Origin: Homarus americanus
Lineage: Eukaryota; Arthropoda; Malacostraca; Decapoda; Nephropidae
Direction: 5' to 3'
Assembly (NCBI RefSeq): GCF_018991925.1
Contig: NW_024732384.1
Coordinates: 169,001 to 233,000 of the forward strand
Length of the DNA: 64,000 nucleotides
A model generated the notes under the pieces. The model ran no database searches. It was not told the origin of the DNA and saw nothing but the letters and a program-made list of their open reading frames with translations. A program made the translations under genes and the position numbers. Numbering within the stretch: position 1 is the stretch's first letter; every line of letters starts with the position of its first letter. This document shows positions 35,279-46,089 of the stretch, piece by piece.

Positions 35279-36298
35279 TATCTGGAGGTTTGCATTGAAA
35301 ATAGTACAGGTACTGAATGTGTACCTTACATAATTTCAGTGAGGCTTATGTAACATTATCATCACTTGCACCACGTGCTGGTCTCTTTGAAACTATATTA
35401 AAAAATAATTCAGAGCTAAATAAAAGGACAGAACATATAACAACACTGAGAGCCGGTACTGGTAAATGTAAACAAACATTGTAGGGGCATGGATAACGGG
35501 GACGTCACCTTAGCCAAGCAGTTTCACAAACCAATACTGTACCAAGAAAGCAGGATCACAGGGTGCCAGATTAAAGGTGTTTGTCCAGTATCCATAACAG
35601 CAAGTCGATGAATATTTTAATACAAACCTTTCTACATCATAATAAAAGGTGCCATTAACACATGTTGAACTTCCTGTTCTTCAGTAAATTCTCAGATATG
35701 TTAATATTATTTCTACTAAATTTTCACCATTATTTCTGATGAAATTTTAAAAATAGAAATCCACTAACAAGCAAACACAACAAAAGGTAACTTAGTAATG
35801 ACTATCAGTACAGTATCTGTATAACAATACTGATGCTGTGAGCAACAAAATCTGAACAGAGTGAACCTATTCAACAAACTGTGTAAATAGTGAAACATGT
35901 TCACTTCAACATTTACTCCATAACAAACAAGTTCTTAATTGCTAAACAGTACTGAGAGAAAAGTTGGTGTGAATATCCCAACTAGGAGCAAGTGTCACCA
36001 GTGTTAAAGAAACTTGCATACAGCACTTGGTACAGTACAAGCAATATTAAAAAACTTTTAAATCTTGGTAATAAAGTACAGGACATTATCATACAAATGT
36101 TCTGTACATTGACAAAGCAGCTCATGACAATAAGAAAGGCTTCTCAAAAGAAATGAGCAAGCACACTTTCTCTAAAGGCTAAAAAATTAATAAAAAGTGA
36201 TATCTGGCAACAATAATACAGTACAGTACAATACTGTACAATGAATGAAAATAATACAAATGAAGCACAGCAACAGATAAATTTTAAATTGGTCAGTT
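35279..36298. other. Unassigned AT-rich sequence
   Basis: TACTGTAC words dense at 36215-36245. No gene is recognised. Confidence 0.5.
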
Positions 36299-36353
36299 AG
36301 CTAACGCCAGACCATTTTGTTCAGCAGAGAGAGGACCCGTATAGTGTGGTTAA
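36299..36353 (-). mobile_element. TTAA MITE, truncated copy
   Basis: Reading minus from TTAA at 36353: CCACACTATACGGGTCCTCT, then CTCTGCTGAACAAAATGGTC and GGCGTTAGCTAA. The second half is missing. Confidence 0.7.
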
Positions 36354-36743
36354 TAAGAAACATACAGTACAATTGGCCTAAGCCATTTTCAAAAGTTGTT
36401 AAATTTGGCTTGGTTATTATACGAAGATGTCTAGAATTTTATCGTCACCTGAGGGAACCCAAGATTAAGTTTCAAATCAACCTGACAGATAGTCGGTTCT
36501 TCAATAGGGGCTAAAATCTCACAATAACAGAGAGGATATCAAAATGTTATGCATTACAAGAATGCACAGATCTTAGTCCTTGTGTCCAGCTTTCTTTACA
36601 GCCGCCGACCATTACTGTAGATCACTGACACAACCAGAGCTTGTAATATAAAGGCAGTACTGTATTTATGTTCAAACTATTAAGGGTGATCTAATGATCT
36701 TGTACAAGTATAATCCTATGACTGATTCTACAAGTTTCAAAAT

Positions 36744-36868
36744 TAACTTACATCGTTGTTTCTCAATACTGTATTGACATTAAGATTTGCTTTATGTGGA
36801 GATGGCACTAACATAAAATAATCCTTCTTCAAAATGAGAAATGTAATGGTGGATAATTTTAAAACTCC
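36744..36868 (-). CDS. Candidate internal exon, unknown protein
   Basis: On minus, a protein-like frame (VLKLSTITFLILKKDYFMLV then PSPHKANLNVNTVLRNND) ends at a good donor, GAT|GTAAGT, at 36743-36738. A T-rich tract precedes the possible acceptor gaag| at 36869. No family recognised and no partner exon in a matching phase was found. Confidence 0.2.
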
Positions 36869-37043
36869 TTCAGTGTAGTTCAATCGTAGAGAATCAAGAT
36901 ATGGAAATAAAATCAAATTAAAATATAAAGCCAAAGAAACGTGAACAAGATTAGATCTGTTTCACCACTACAGTTTTTTATTACCGGTGTAGGTGAAATC
37001 TAAGAGCTGATGTGACAATGACAATCATCATCCAGACTGTTTC

Positions 37044-37121
37044 CTAAATTGTGACACAGGACTTTAAACTAACCCCTAAATCCAGCATTAATCTACGAAA
37101 CTTGGTAAATAATGGACAAGT
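37044..37121 (-). CDS. Candidate terminal exon of a minus-strand small gene
   Basis: An excellent acceptor (ccattttccttctctttcacag|) at 37122 opens 25 codons, TCPLFTKFRRLMLDLGVSLK then SCVTI, and a TAG. An AATAAA polyadenylation signal follows about 65 bases downstream, near 36981-36976. The exon starts in phase 0, the same phase in which the candidate first exon at 38270-38256 ends. The product would be about 30 residues. No homologue recognised. Confidence 0.25.
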   Translation of the reverse strand, partial: TCPLFTKFRRLMLDLGVSLKSCVTI

Positions 37122-37772
37122 CTGTGAAAGAGAAGGAAAATGGAATATGGGTAAGTGTTCTGAGCAGCTATTAGTCTGTATGAAAATTACCTGGTGACAA
37201 ATATTGGACAACATGAAGAAGTTTATCACTTGTCACCAACCCACAAGTTTAAACACCAACTACTGTTATATTCATCAGTCACTCCTCTATTGCGTTATCA
37301 GTGATACACTAAATAATGTCCCACCCTGTGTTGTGTAATAAACTTTTGCATGGGAGTTGAGTACAAAACAGGGCAATCACCAACAGGAAGTACAGTATAT
37401 CGTGTCCTATAGTCATCATCACCTCATTACAATACTGTGCTTCAGTGTACATCAGTAGCATCAGGGATATATGTGTTCAATGAGAGAGTATCAGCTACGG
37501 TGGTTGTAAATAGATATGTGAGCTAGGGATGGTGCAACCACCCCCCATCCCACCCCAGGTTCTGCCTGACTGGTTAGCGCACTAGGAGGTGAACAGGTCT
37601 GGATAATCCTTATGACTACAACATCATCCCAACAGGAAGAATGCTACAACGTACTTCAAGGTCATGTCAGTATTGATTCTTGGTGCATCAGGTTGCACCA
37701 GGTGAGAAACTGTCTTGTCATGAGTATAAGAGTGAGGTGTGAGGGTGGTGGTGCGGGGTCAACCAGGCTTGC
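37122..37772. other. Unassigned; putative intron of the small minus-strand gene
   Basis: TACTGTAC words thin out here and are rare beyond it. A tRNA-like phrase (actggttagcgcac) near 37570 lacks a convincing B box. Confidence 0.4.
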
Positions 37773-37949
37773 ATGAGGAGCAGGAACATGAGCAGGCTGG
37801 CCGTCGCTGTTGCCTGCTTAGTCGGCTGTCAAGGTCAGCTTGGATTGCCTCAGAGCCCCATCGACCAGGGACACTCGCCATCTCTAACCCCACTTTTTAA
37901 CAATGTTCGCAAAAACAAAATTAATTCTCACCCTTTCATCTACTTTTAA
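37773..37949 (+). CDS. Small ORF with signal-peptide-like N-terminus
   Basis: ATG 37773 (second ATG 37788) opens 58 codons: MRSRNMSRLAVAVACLVGCQ then GQLGLPQSPIDQGHSPSLTP. A basic n-region, a short hydrophobic core (LAVAVACLVG) and a polar, Pro-rich continuation look like a secreted peptide's start, or the first exon of one. The last 15 codons become Asn/Lys-rich and are probably intronic. No family recognised. Confidence 0.28.
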   Translation: MRSRNMSRLAVAVACLVGCQGQLGLPQSPIDQGHSPSLTPLFNNVRKNKINSHPFIYF

Positions 37950-38255
37950 AATTATTATTGTTGCTTCAGGTGAAATAATTAATCAATAGGTATTCATTTA
38001 ATGGTATAAAAAAGGACTAAACTACTAGAGAGCAACTCGTCTCTCTCTCTTGCTCTCTTCACTCACACGACCTGACGTCACCATCCAGCACTGGCACCTT
38101 TTCAACAACAATTTTATCACTTATTTTAAATGGAAACTTTTATATAAAGTATCTCTATATCTTCCTTGAGTACTTATACACTTGCATTCATATATCACAA
38201 TGGATAAAAACCCCTAGATACTCCAGTAAAGTAGGAAAATAAGAGCAACACTCAC

Positions 38256-38270
38256 CACCTCACTCGCCAT
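38256..38270 (-). CDS. Candidate first coding exon (MASEV) with CRE promoter
   Basis: On minus, ATGGCGAGTGAGGTG is followed by the donor GTGAGT (38255-38250). About 30 bases upstream is a palindromic CRE, TGACGTCA (38300-38307), in a CpG-bearing leader. Five codons, phase 0. It pairs in phase with 37121-37044, but could also begin a larger gene whose other exons were not seen. Confidence 0.25.
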
Positions 38271-38299
38271 CCTCCCAAGGTTCTCGATAAACAAATGGT

Positions 38300-38307
38300 G
38301 ACGTCAC
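38300..38307. promoter_or_regulatory. CRE-type site TGACGTCA
   Basis: Perfect eight-base CRE palindrome within ggtgacgtcacgac. A second tgacgtca lies at about 38074-38081. Confidence 0.45.
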
Positions 38308-38345
38308 GACGGCACAACATTGCCGTGTTAGTGACAGTTTTATAA

Positions 38346-39313
38346 CTTGTTCAGTATATTCCAATTAAAATTTAGCATATTTACAACAAATCTGATGAGT
38401 TAATGTTATTTCAAATGTGTATCATTCAATTCTTACTGACTTTCATTGATAATTCATGAAAGTTACAGTGGAGAGTAGCGATCAGCTGGTGCCTACCGTT
38501 CCTGCAACTCATGTAAATATTACATGACAACAACATTCCTATTATAAAGTTCTTAATTATTTATACTTAATTTACCTATATTATTAAAGTATTAGTATTA
38601 GAAACCCACTCGAGACCTAGAAAATACCCAGAGTGTCAAAATATAGCTGTAGTGATGAGACATTATTAGCATGTGTTGTAGTGACCGGCGTAGAGTTCCT
38701 GTGGTGGTGTGGTGGCGAGGAGTGTGTGAGTAGTGGCACTGCCAAATAACACTATAACCACGCCTCTCACCATCTTCATTACAATATAACTTAACATAAA
38801 TATACCTCTAACACTTCTTTGTATATACCAATTACATACATGCTGAGTTACTGTGTGTATTTTTACATTTACTTGTCCACTGTAACAAAGCAACTCAGTA
38901 GGGTAATAATTAATACTATGTTTATTAATAACTTGGCGACGTTTTGTCATTAATAATCATATAAATTATATAACTGGTATATATCGAAATAAATGATTGA
39001 CTCACGAAACTGGTAAACTTTAATCCAAGAAACTTTTGGAAACTTTCAAATACTTCTAGTGGTGATGACCTCTATACGTTAGTTTAAATCTTCAAAGTTT
39101 CCACAATAGGGAACCTGAGTGTGTGTGTATGTGTGTATATATTGAAATTTAATTAAAAGTATGCATGTGAACACCCAAAAATCTGAAATAATACAAACGA
39201 TCTCCCTGAACAAGTATACAAATTCACCTGAGTTAAATGGATGTAAAGTTCTTGTAATTGGTTAAGATATTGGCACGCAACTGATTTGTGTGCCCATTAA
39301 CTCTCAAAATTCT

Positions 39314-39315
<2 letters not shown>
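38346..39315. other. Unassigned AT-rich sequence
   Basis: A short GT run near 39119-39138. No gene is recognised. Confidence 0.5.
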
Positions 39316-39531
<216 letters not shown>

Positions 39532-39639
39532 AGAAACAATATCTTGCCAACTTCCATAACCTAACCATTAGCTGCATACAATATCACCTGATAATTAACC
39601 CCCAGTATAATTCAGCTTAAGATTAATTTAAGATTAGCC

Positions 39640-39919
39640 ACCTTAGCGGTAAACCTAACCTAACCCAACAAAAGCTAACCTAACCAAAAATAACTGTACA
39701 GAACTAATTATTTTACCTTTATTACGCATTACTGTTCTTGGTAAGTGACAAGGTATCAAATTATGTATCAATTAAGATCATTTCACTTTCATGATAAGAA
39801 ATTATAAGATAAATTTCTCTTAGCACCAAGATAGAATCACTTCAAGTTCCCCACAGATATATAATTTCACCTGAACATTTAACTATCCCAAGGGGGCTAG
39901 GTTTGGTTAGGTTAGGTTA
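39640..39919. other. Decayed CCTAA words, otherwise unassigned
   Basis: cctaacctaaccc near 39651; the strand preference switches to ttaggtt at about 39900. Confidence 0.5.
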
Positions 39920-40140
39920 GGTCAAGTTAAATTAGTTTGGGATAGGTATGGTTAGGTTAGTTTAGGATGGATCATGTTAGGTTAGGATAGGTAAAGTTAA
40001 GTTAGTTTGGGATAGGTATGGTTAGGTTAGTTTAGGATGGATCATGTTAGTTTAGGATAGGTAAAGTTAAGTTAGTTTGGGATAGGTATGGTTAGGTTAG
40101 TTTAGGATGGATCATGTTAGGTTAGGTTAAGGATAGTTCA
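39920..40140. repeat. 70-bp higher-order repeat built from AGGTT pentamers
   Basis: The phrase gataggtatggttaggttag occurs at 39941, 40011 and 40081, exactly 70 bases apart; 70 is 14 pentamers. Three copies differ at few positions. Confidence 0.9.
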
Positions 40141-40952
40141 TGATAGGATAGGTTAACACTGAGGTGGTGGATAATCATGTGAAATAATTTGAAGGGCTAA
40201 TTATCAGGTGATCCCAATTATTAAACCAAATTAACTCATAATTACACCTGATTATTATGTAAATTAAGAGCGCTAGTTTTGTTTTCACTGTTAGTGTTAT
40301 TAATGACAACAAATTGCCGGCTAGTTCCTATTAATCAATGAACGTTTAGCTGTAATTTATCTATTTATTTATTTTAATCACTTAACACAAAGTACAAATT
40401 TCGGGTATACTGTAATTTGCATTTTGTGACGGAATTATACAGTAGAGTTAATACTTTACTTTAGGTATGAAAAGAAATAAGCGTAGGAAAAATAAAACAT
40501 TTGGATAAAATAATTTCGTTGGCCTAATGTGATGACCTAAAATATATCGACATAATTAAAGTGTTTGGAAATATTTAAATCCTCACAGTTATTAATGGAA
40601 ATTGTGTGAAAAATACCACTTAAAACTAGTATTGAAGGAGACAACATTAAATTACATAAAACATTTAAAATAGCGTATTGTTTCAAATTATTGTACATCA
40701 CAATTTCTCCTGAATGTTACAAAACGAATAAATACAATTAGTTTTTATTTAAATTTCCCACATTTCAGTATGGCTAGGCTAAGGTGTGGATATTTGTGGG
40801 GTGAAGGGGGTTGATATCATGTGAATTTGAGCACTGAATTGTGATTTTGTTTATGATTCACTAAATCTCGCCACAGTGAAGCTTGGGAATGGCTCTGGGG
40901 GTCTGATATAGTCATTGAAGGTTAGTAGGGGTTCATGGAGCCTTGATAGGGA
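40141..40952. other. Unassigned AT-rich sequence
   Basis: No gene is recognised. Confidence 0.5.
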
Positions 40953-41099
40953 TTTCAGAAGCCTAGATGGGTATTTCAGAAGCCTAGATGGGTATTTCAG
41001 AAGCCTAGATGGGTATTTCAGAAGCCTAGATGGGTATTTCAGAAGCCTAGATGGGTATTTCAGAAGCCTAGATGGGTATTTCAGAAGCCCAGATAGAAG
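40953..41099. repeat. 21-bp minisatellite
   Basis: Seven units of TTTCAGAAGCCTAGATGGGT + A; the last is diverged. The heptad frame RSLDGYF is a repeat artefact. Confidence 0.95.
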
Positions 41100-42379
41100 T
41101 GTATCGAGCCTCTAGGGATTCACGAAATAGTAGTAACTAACGATACAAAAGAAATGATTAAGGTTCATGAGCCGCAGTGTGATTCAGGAAACTACAGGGG
41201 TTCGTAGACTCGAGCTAGAGGTTCGAGAAACATTCGTACAATTCAATACATCTAAACCGAATTTATGAGCCTCTTTTGGTCTACAAAGGTTCATGAAGCT
41301 TAACATAATTCTCAAAGACTTATAAATGGTTCATGAAGCGCTCTGGTTGGGGTTCACGAAAGCTATTGTTGGTGTAGCCTTGACTCTGGTGCCCTCGCTT
41401 TTAGTGCTGTTACAACATCTGCTGGTAGATTGGGATCACCGGAATATTACCCCCCAGTTTATTTCACATTATTATCCTACCTAACCCAACCCAACCTCTT
41501 CTAGGGCTGAACATCAACTAACTACACACGTGAACATCTGAGTATATATATATTGGACAAGAGTAAACATGCTGGTCTTTGACTCTCTAGTGAGGTGTGT
41601 GAGGGTTTAATCAACTGGCAATATTAACACATCAGACATCAAGCATAAATTACAGTACAATACTTTTATATGGCAATGCAACATCTTTACACGACTTATT
41701 GAGAGACGGAGTGTTTACCTACTTGTAAGAACTTTGTAATAACTGTTTATAAGAAAAAAATTCACCTTCTCACGGTTATCTGAAAACATTATCTTATTGT
41801 CAACACAAACACCATCTTTCTCAGTTAGTTTCAGTTAAAGCCAAATCACAATTATCATAGGGCATGCCGTACACACTGGCTCAAGAAGGTGAGATTAGGA
41901 ACATGAAACCTAAACAAAACTCCTGTCTCTTACAATTTTTAATGCTGTTGAAGCGCAGTAATAACATTATAACGGTGACGACATAACTCCCAAGGCACAA
42001 ACCCAATGTACGGTACAGTAGAATTTATTAAGCCTCGTTAGTATTCGTTAAGCCTAATAATTATCTACTATTCATGAAGCCTAGCCACTCTCCTTGAAGG
42101 CTAGCCAGTAACCATGAAGCCCAGCCAATAAAAAGAAATTCGGTTCCTGGTGCCTAAATGTATCTGAAATATCTTCTCCCAAAAGATTGAAAACTCCACA
42201 GAGGCGAGGCACATTTCTGTTATGCCGCGGTGTGGACCAAATATTCCCCCAACCCCCCTTGGTACTTGCTATTATTAGAAACTTACTACATATCACGTGA
42301 AGACCCTCCCTCCCCCCCTCAGTCTATTTAACGTAATGATTAATCACCTTAACACTATCTGAAGGGATGGGGGTTAGGA
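41100..42379. other. Unassigned, with scattered TTCATGAAGC words
   Basis: Variants of gttcatgaagc occur near 41165, 41290, 41331, 41352, 42071 and 42112. Otherwise nothing is recognised. Confidence 0.5.
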
Positions 42380-42510
42380 TAGTTTAGCGTTTGGTTGGGT
42401 TAGGTTAGGATAGGTTAGTGTTAGGTTGGGTTAGGATAGGTTAGCGTTACGTTGGGTTAGGTTAGGATAGGTTAGCGTTAGGTTAGGATAGGATAGGTTA
42501 GCGTTAGGTT
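42380..42510. repeat. AGGTT pentamer field
   Basis: Repeated ggttaggataggttagcgtta words of about 30-35 bp. Confidence 0.85.
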
Positions 42511-43073
42511 GGTTAATCTTTAGGTGAAATATGGTGGGGGGGGGGGAGAATTTTCAGGTGATCCCCTCCCACACTAATTTAAACAGATGAACCAGACGTG
42601 ATTCATGAGTACACAGGCTACAGTTCATGAACCCTGGTCAGGATTTATTGGACTAACATAATCCCATGGCTTAGATATGATTTATTTCACCTAAACATTA
42701 ACCATCCTAACGCTACCTTAATCAAACCGAATATAACCTAACAATGTAAACTAACCTAACTTAATATTATCTAACAGTGTAAACTAACCTAACTTAATAT
42801 TATCTAACAATGTAAACTAACCTAATATTATTATTATTTTAATTTGCCCCGCACGAAGGATAGTTTATTGGCCACCCCCTTACATCCTGTACAAGGTGAA
42901 GCTCAGAAGCGTTTACAGCGCCCATCTGGGAAGCATGCGGAGTTCATGCTTGCCTTCATGACTCATGCATTAAGGGCGTAAAAGCCTGAAGGGTCATGGG
43001 TTTTGTCAACAAGTTACATAAAGTGACAAAATGATAAGTGTGGGGGGAGACATTTCCGATACAATTCATCTGT

Positions 43074-43350
43074 TTATGGCAAAGCGTGACAGGTCCCTAG
43101 TGCCTGGCCTGTCACTAGGAGGAGGGATATCTGGTCAGGGAGGGAAGAGGAGGAGGTCATAGGGCAAGTCTGGATGTAGTGAGAGAGGGTGTGAGAGTCA
43201 GGTTGACCACAAAGTTTACAAACAGTGCGGCCAGGCTCAGGGTTGCCAATGTACTCCCATAGGCACCTGTACCCTAGGCGCAGTCTCATGTACACAATCT
43301 GTTGGGATCGAGTCAGAGATTGATACTCTTTGTAGTGGTGGTTGTCGTCA
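43074..43350 (-). pseudogene. LINE post-RNase H zinc-knuckle region
   Basis: Reads SLTRSQQIVYMRLRLGYRCL, then CKLCGQPDSHTLSHYIQTCP, a CxxC...H...H...C finger found after RNase H in several LINE clades. It ends at a stop near 43074. It continues the RNase H fragment after one frameshift. Confidence 0.8.
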
Positions 43351-43396
43351 CCGGTTACAGCGTCATAGTGGCGTTGTGTGACGCTGCCCCGTTGTT

Positions 43397-43717
43397 TCAG
43401 GTGTGTCCAATGTTCACCAAATGCTTCTCGTTGTGTGGCGTGTATTGGAGATGATTCAGGGAGAGGGCGAGGGTGGTTTCAATATCTTCTTCTTGTGTAG
43501 CTTCTTTGGCAAGCTGACCAACAGTGTCACAGGCAGTTACTCCTATATGTGACGGGATCCAAATAAACTTGACATGGATGTCATCAGTTTGTTCTAGCCC
43601 GGCGACGGCGGCTAGGGTGTGTTGGGCAGGGGAGGAGGGGGAGGGTAATTTGAGCCTCGCTAGCGCAGAAGTGCTGTCACTGATTATAAGGAGGTTCCGG
43701 CGTTCAGTGCGGGCCAA
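43397..43717 (-). pseudogene. LINE RNase H domain fragment
   Basis: The frame reads LLIISDSTSALARL, with the catalytic-type Asp of the DS motif, then VKFIWIPSHIGVTACDTVGQ and LAKEA, the classical W-x-P-S-H-x-G...D/N-x-x-A-K block of retroelement RNase H. The first strand and its Asp are missing because the copy is truncated. The frame ends at 43397; the continuation (KQRGSVTQRHYDAV...) is in another frame, so there is a frameshift and the copy is dead. Confidence 0.85.
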
Positions 43718-43732
43718 ATATAATCCAGTAAT

Positions 43733-43760
43733 GTAATGTAACCTAACCTAACCTCACCTC
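43733..43760. repeat. Short CCTAA array
   Basis: taacctaacctaacctcacc immediately beyond the LINE's truncated end. Confidence 0.75.
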
Positions 43761-44457
43761 CATATTGCGTTAGGGTGTTCAATCATCAGGTGAAATAAGG
43801 TGATCCTTCTGAAATTCTACGTTGGGTTGCTAACAGGGATCAAGAGACTGAGAGACGGTTCACTGAGCCTTTTAGTTGGGGTTCATGGGGGAATCAGCAT
43901 TGGTAGAATTTGTAAGACTATAAGATTCACGAATCCTAGTTTATTACCTGAGATAGGAATTATGAAGCTATACAGTAGAAGATTCGCACTTCATGCTGTG
44001 TTGGGATTCATGAAGCATATTCAGGGCTTATGAAGCTCTGGAGAGATTCGTTTGTCTTAGTTGGGATATGAGTCAGGAATCATAATAATGGTTTACGAAG
44101 CGCTTAGAAGATTCTTTATTTCTAGCTGGGATTAGATTCATGAAGACGAATCGAGTCAACGAAGCGCATTCGTGGTTCATGAATCTAAGAACTGTTTCAC
44201 GAATTTGAGCCAAAATTCACAAAGGACAGCCGTCACTTAAACGTAGTTACGCAAAATGTCAAGATCCGCCCTAAAAGAACACAGTAAAATAGACAATACT
44301 CAACTAAATTGTGACCAAGTCCCTGGTTGATGATCTGACTTTATGCCTCATTTACACACAATTGCAGGGTCTCAATTGTTTCTCTTACTTTGACAATACA
44401 ACATATATATATATATTGTTTCCCACTCTTGATCTTTTATTTTCATTTTTGTATGTC

Positions 44458-44458
<1 letters not shown>
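43761..44458. other. TTCATGAAGC word field
   Basis: About a dozen variants of (g/a)TTCA(T/C)GAAGC occur between 43856 and 44200 with irregular spacing of 20-50 bases. No gene is recognised. Confidence 0.55.

Positions 44459-44511
<53 letters not shown>
44459..44511. repeat. TTA microsatellite
   Basis: About 17 uninterrupted TTA triplets. Confidence 0.97.
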
Positions 44512-44513
<2 letters not shown>

Positions 44514-44582
44514 ATTTTCGTCCCCCCAGGCCCCGATGTGGGTCAGTGACCTGTGCCCGGGTGGGCTAATCCCCGTAAAAAT

Positions 44583-44587
<5 letters not shown>

Positions 44588-44668
<81 letters not shown>
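44588..44668. repeat. TA microsatellite
   Basis: Uninterrupted TA run of about 80 bases. A second, shorter TA run lies at 44803-44823, so the inverted repeat between them is bracketed by TA arrays. Confidence 0.97.
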
Positions 44669-44670
<2 letters not shown>

Positions 44671-44704
44671 TGATAAAAGGAAAGAAAAGTTCCCAAGCGC
44701 TTTC

Positions 44705-44764
44705 GTGTAATTCATCTTCAGGGGTGAGTACTAGTCTGTACTCACCCCTGAAGATGAATTACAC
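44705..44764. repeat. Perfect 26-bp inverted repeat, 8-base loop
   Basis: GTGTAATTCATCTTCAGGGG + TGAGTA, loop ctagtctg, then the exact reverse complement. Outside, agcgct and agcgcc extend partial symmetry. Read on minus, the left arm gives LTPEDELHESAWELFFPF, a phrase that looks like the end of a decayed retroelement ORF (possibly Penelope-like; from memory, not shown here). Confidence 0.92.
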
Positions 44765-44839
44765 AGCGCCTTTGCACAGCTACACCTGAGTGATTTACTT
44801 GCATATATATATATATATATATAGTTAACCCCTCACACG

Positions 44840-45215
44840 TGAGACAGTTTACAGAGTGAAAACGACAGATAGTACACACCAACTTTTTGTTTGTTTAAAT
44901 CAGGTAATGTGAGTTTTTGTCTTGTAATCAGATTCATGAAGTATCTTCTTATCAAGTCCTGTGTACTTGAGTGTGATTGCTGCAGTTTACAGAGTTAAAA
45001 ATGATAGTTTCCACAACGAGTGTAGGTGGATTTCAAAGATATCTAGATTATTACACGTTTAACAGCTTTTTTGTTTGGGTTTGGTTACGAGGTTATGTGA
45101 ATTTTTTTCATGTAAACAGATATTCCTAAAGAATCTACATATACTGCATAGTCCTGTGCACTCGAGATAGATACAATTTACAGAGTGAAATAGATGGTTA
45201 ATACAACGAGTGCGG
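44840..45215. repeat. Diverged long-unit tandem repeat
   Basis: The phrase tttacagagtgaaa recurs at about 44848, 44989 and 45178, each followed by a gatagt/gatggt word; ctttttgtttg and gtgaattttt words recur between. About three decayed copies of 140-190 bp. Confidence 0.6.
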
Positions 45216-46080
45216 CAGGAACTCAGAGAGACATTGTTCCGTTGATGCTTGGCTCCAAACGTCGACAGTCACTTGTTGATTCGTAAAGAGTTGCTTCCTG
45301 CCTTCCCTCACGCCCACCGACACCTCTCGCCCTCAGTCAGAGGTTCACTCGATGAATATTTTTTCCTAACTACAGATATAAGAATACAATTAACTAGTTA
45401 ATTGAGCATTAACAAAAAAAACTAACATTGAAATATAGCATTAAAGTTAAATTGAGTTTTTATCAACTGTCTTCTGCTCCCTCATCATCCTTGGTCAATT
45501 GTTTTATCTTGTTTATTATTTCTCCATTATTCTTGCTGAGTCTTGCTTTATCTTCTCTGCTACTGCCTCATCTCTCCACTCAAGCTTTTCGGTGGGCGTT
45601 TCTGGACCTGTACCTCCTGTTGTCCCACGTAAACAGTAAATAAACAAGCAAACTATTAAACAACGACAAACAAATATTAATTCATATTTGAAAAATAAAT
45701 TCCCAGTCAAGTCAGAAGACGCCATTAAGAACTTTGTATAGATAAGATGATTTTTCTAGGTCAGGTGTTGCCACCTACCTGGGCCCGGCTGTCAGTCTAT
45801 GATTGTTAGAGAGCCGGGCGTGTCACAGCCTGTGTACTATGACACCACAAACAGCTGTGAGCCACATATAAATCTGTCAAGATCTCACTTAACATACCTT
45901 ACTGAGTTTAGCTTAACATACAGGTAAACTTGATCTAATTTAATCCGACCTAACGTAACCTAGTTTAAATCTAACATAAGTTAATCTAATTTTAACTTTG
46001 CCAAACCAAACATAATTTATCTTCAATTAATCTAACCTAACCAATCCAATCAACTTGAGGCAAGGTTTGCATTCTCGGGT
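45216..46080. other. Unassigned; decayed CCTAA words at 45890-46060
   Basis: The frames at 45428-45643 and 45516-45725 are not recognised. Loose taacctaa words occur toward the right. Confidence 0.5.
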
Positions 46081-46089
46081 GCACTGAGC

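Larger units (their letters stand above)
42826..43727 (-). mobile_element. LINE, 5'-truncated copy with RNase H end
   Basis: The longest copy of the LINE in the window. From right to left on minus: the C-terminal half of an RNase H domain, a conserved linker, a zinc-knuckle-like region, the 3' region and a degenerate A-rich tail. It aligns over its tail with 22719, 28783 and 58880. It lacks about 25 bases (tgttggtaacggctgggg) present in those at 28783 and 58880. The clade (I/LOA/R1-like group of RNase H-bearing LINEs) is inferred. Confidence 0.9.

Noticed and set aside
36317..36514. Plus frame ending in FYRHLREPKIKFQINLTDSR
   Set aside because: Protein-like, but no acceptor, start context or homology could be supported.
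37560..37608. tRNA-like phrase actggttagcgcac
   Set aside because: A-box-like only; the expected B box is too degenerate and no cloverleaf stems pair.
44669..44770. Hammerhead ribozyme in the hairpin arm
   Set aside because: The minus strand has CTGAAGA and GAAA at a plausible distance, but stem II would be only two pairs and no UH cleavage site with a closing stem was found.
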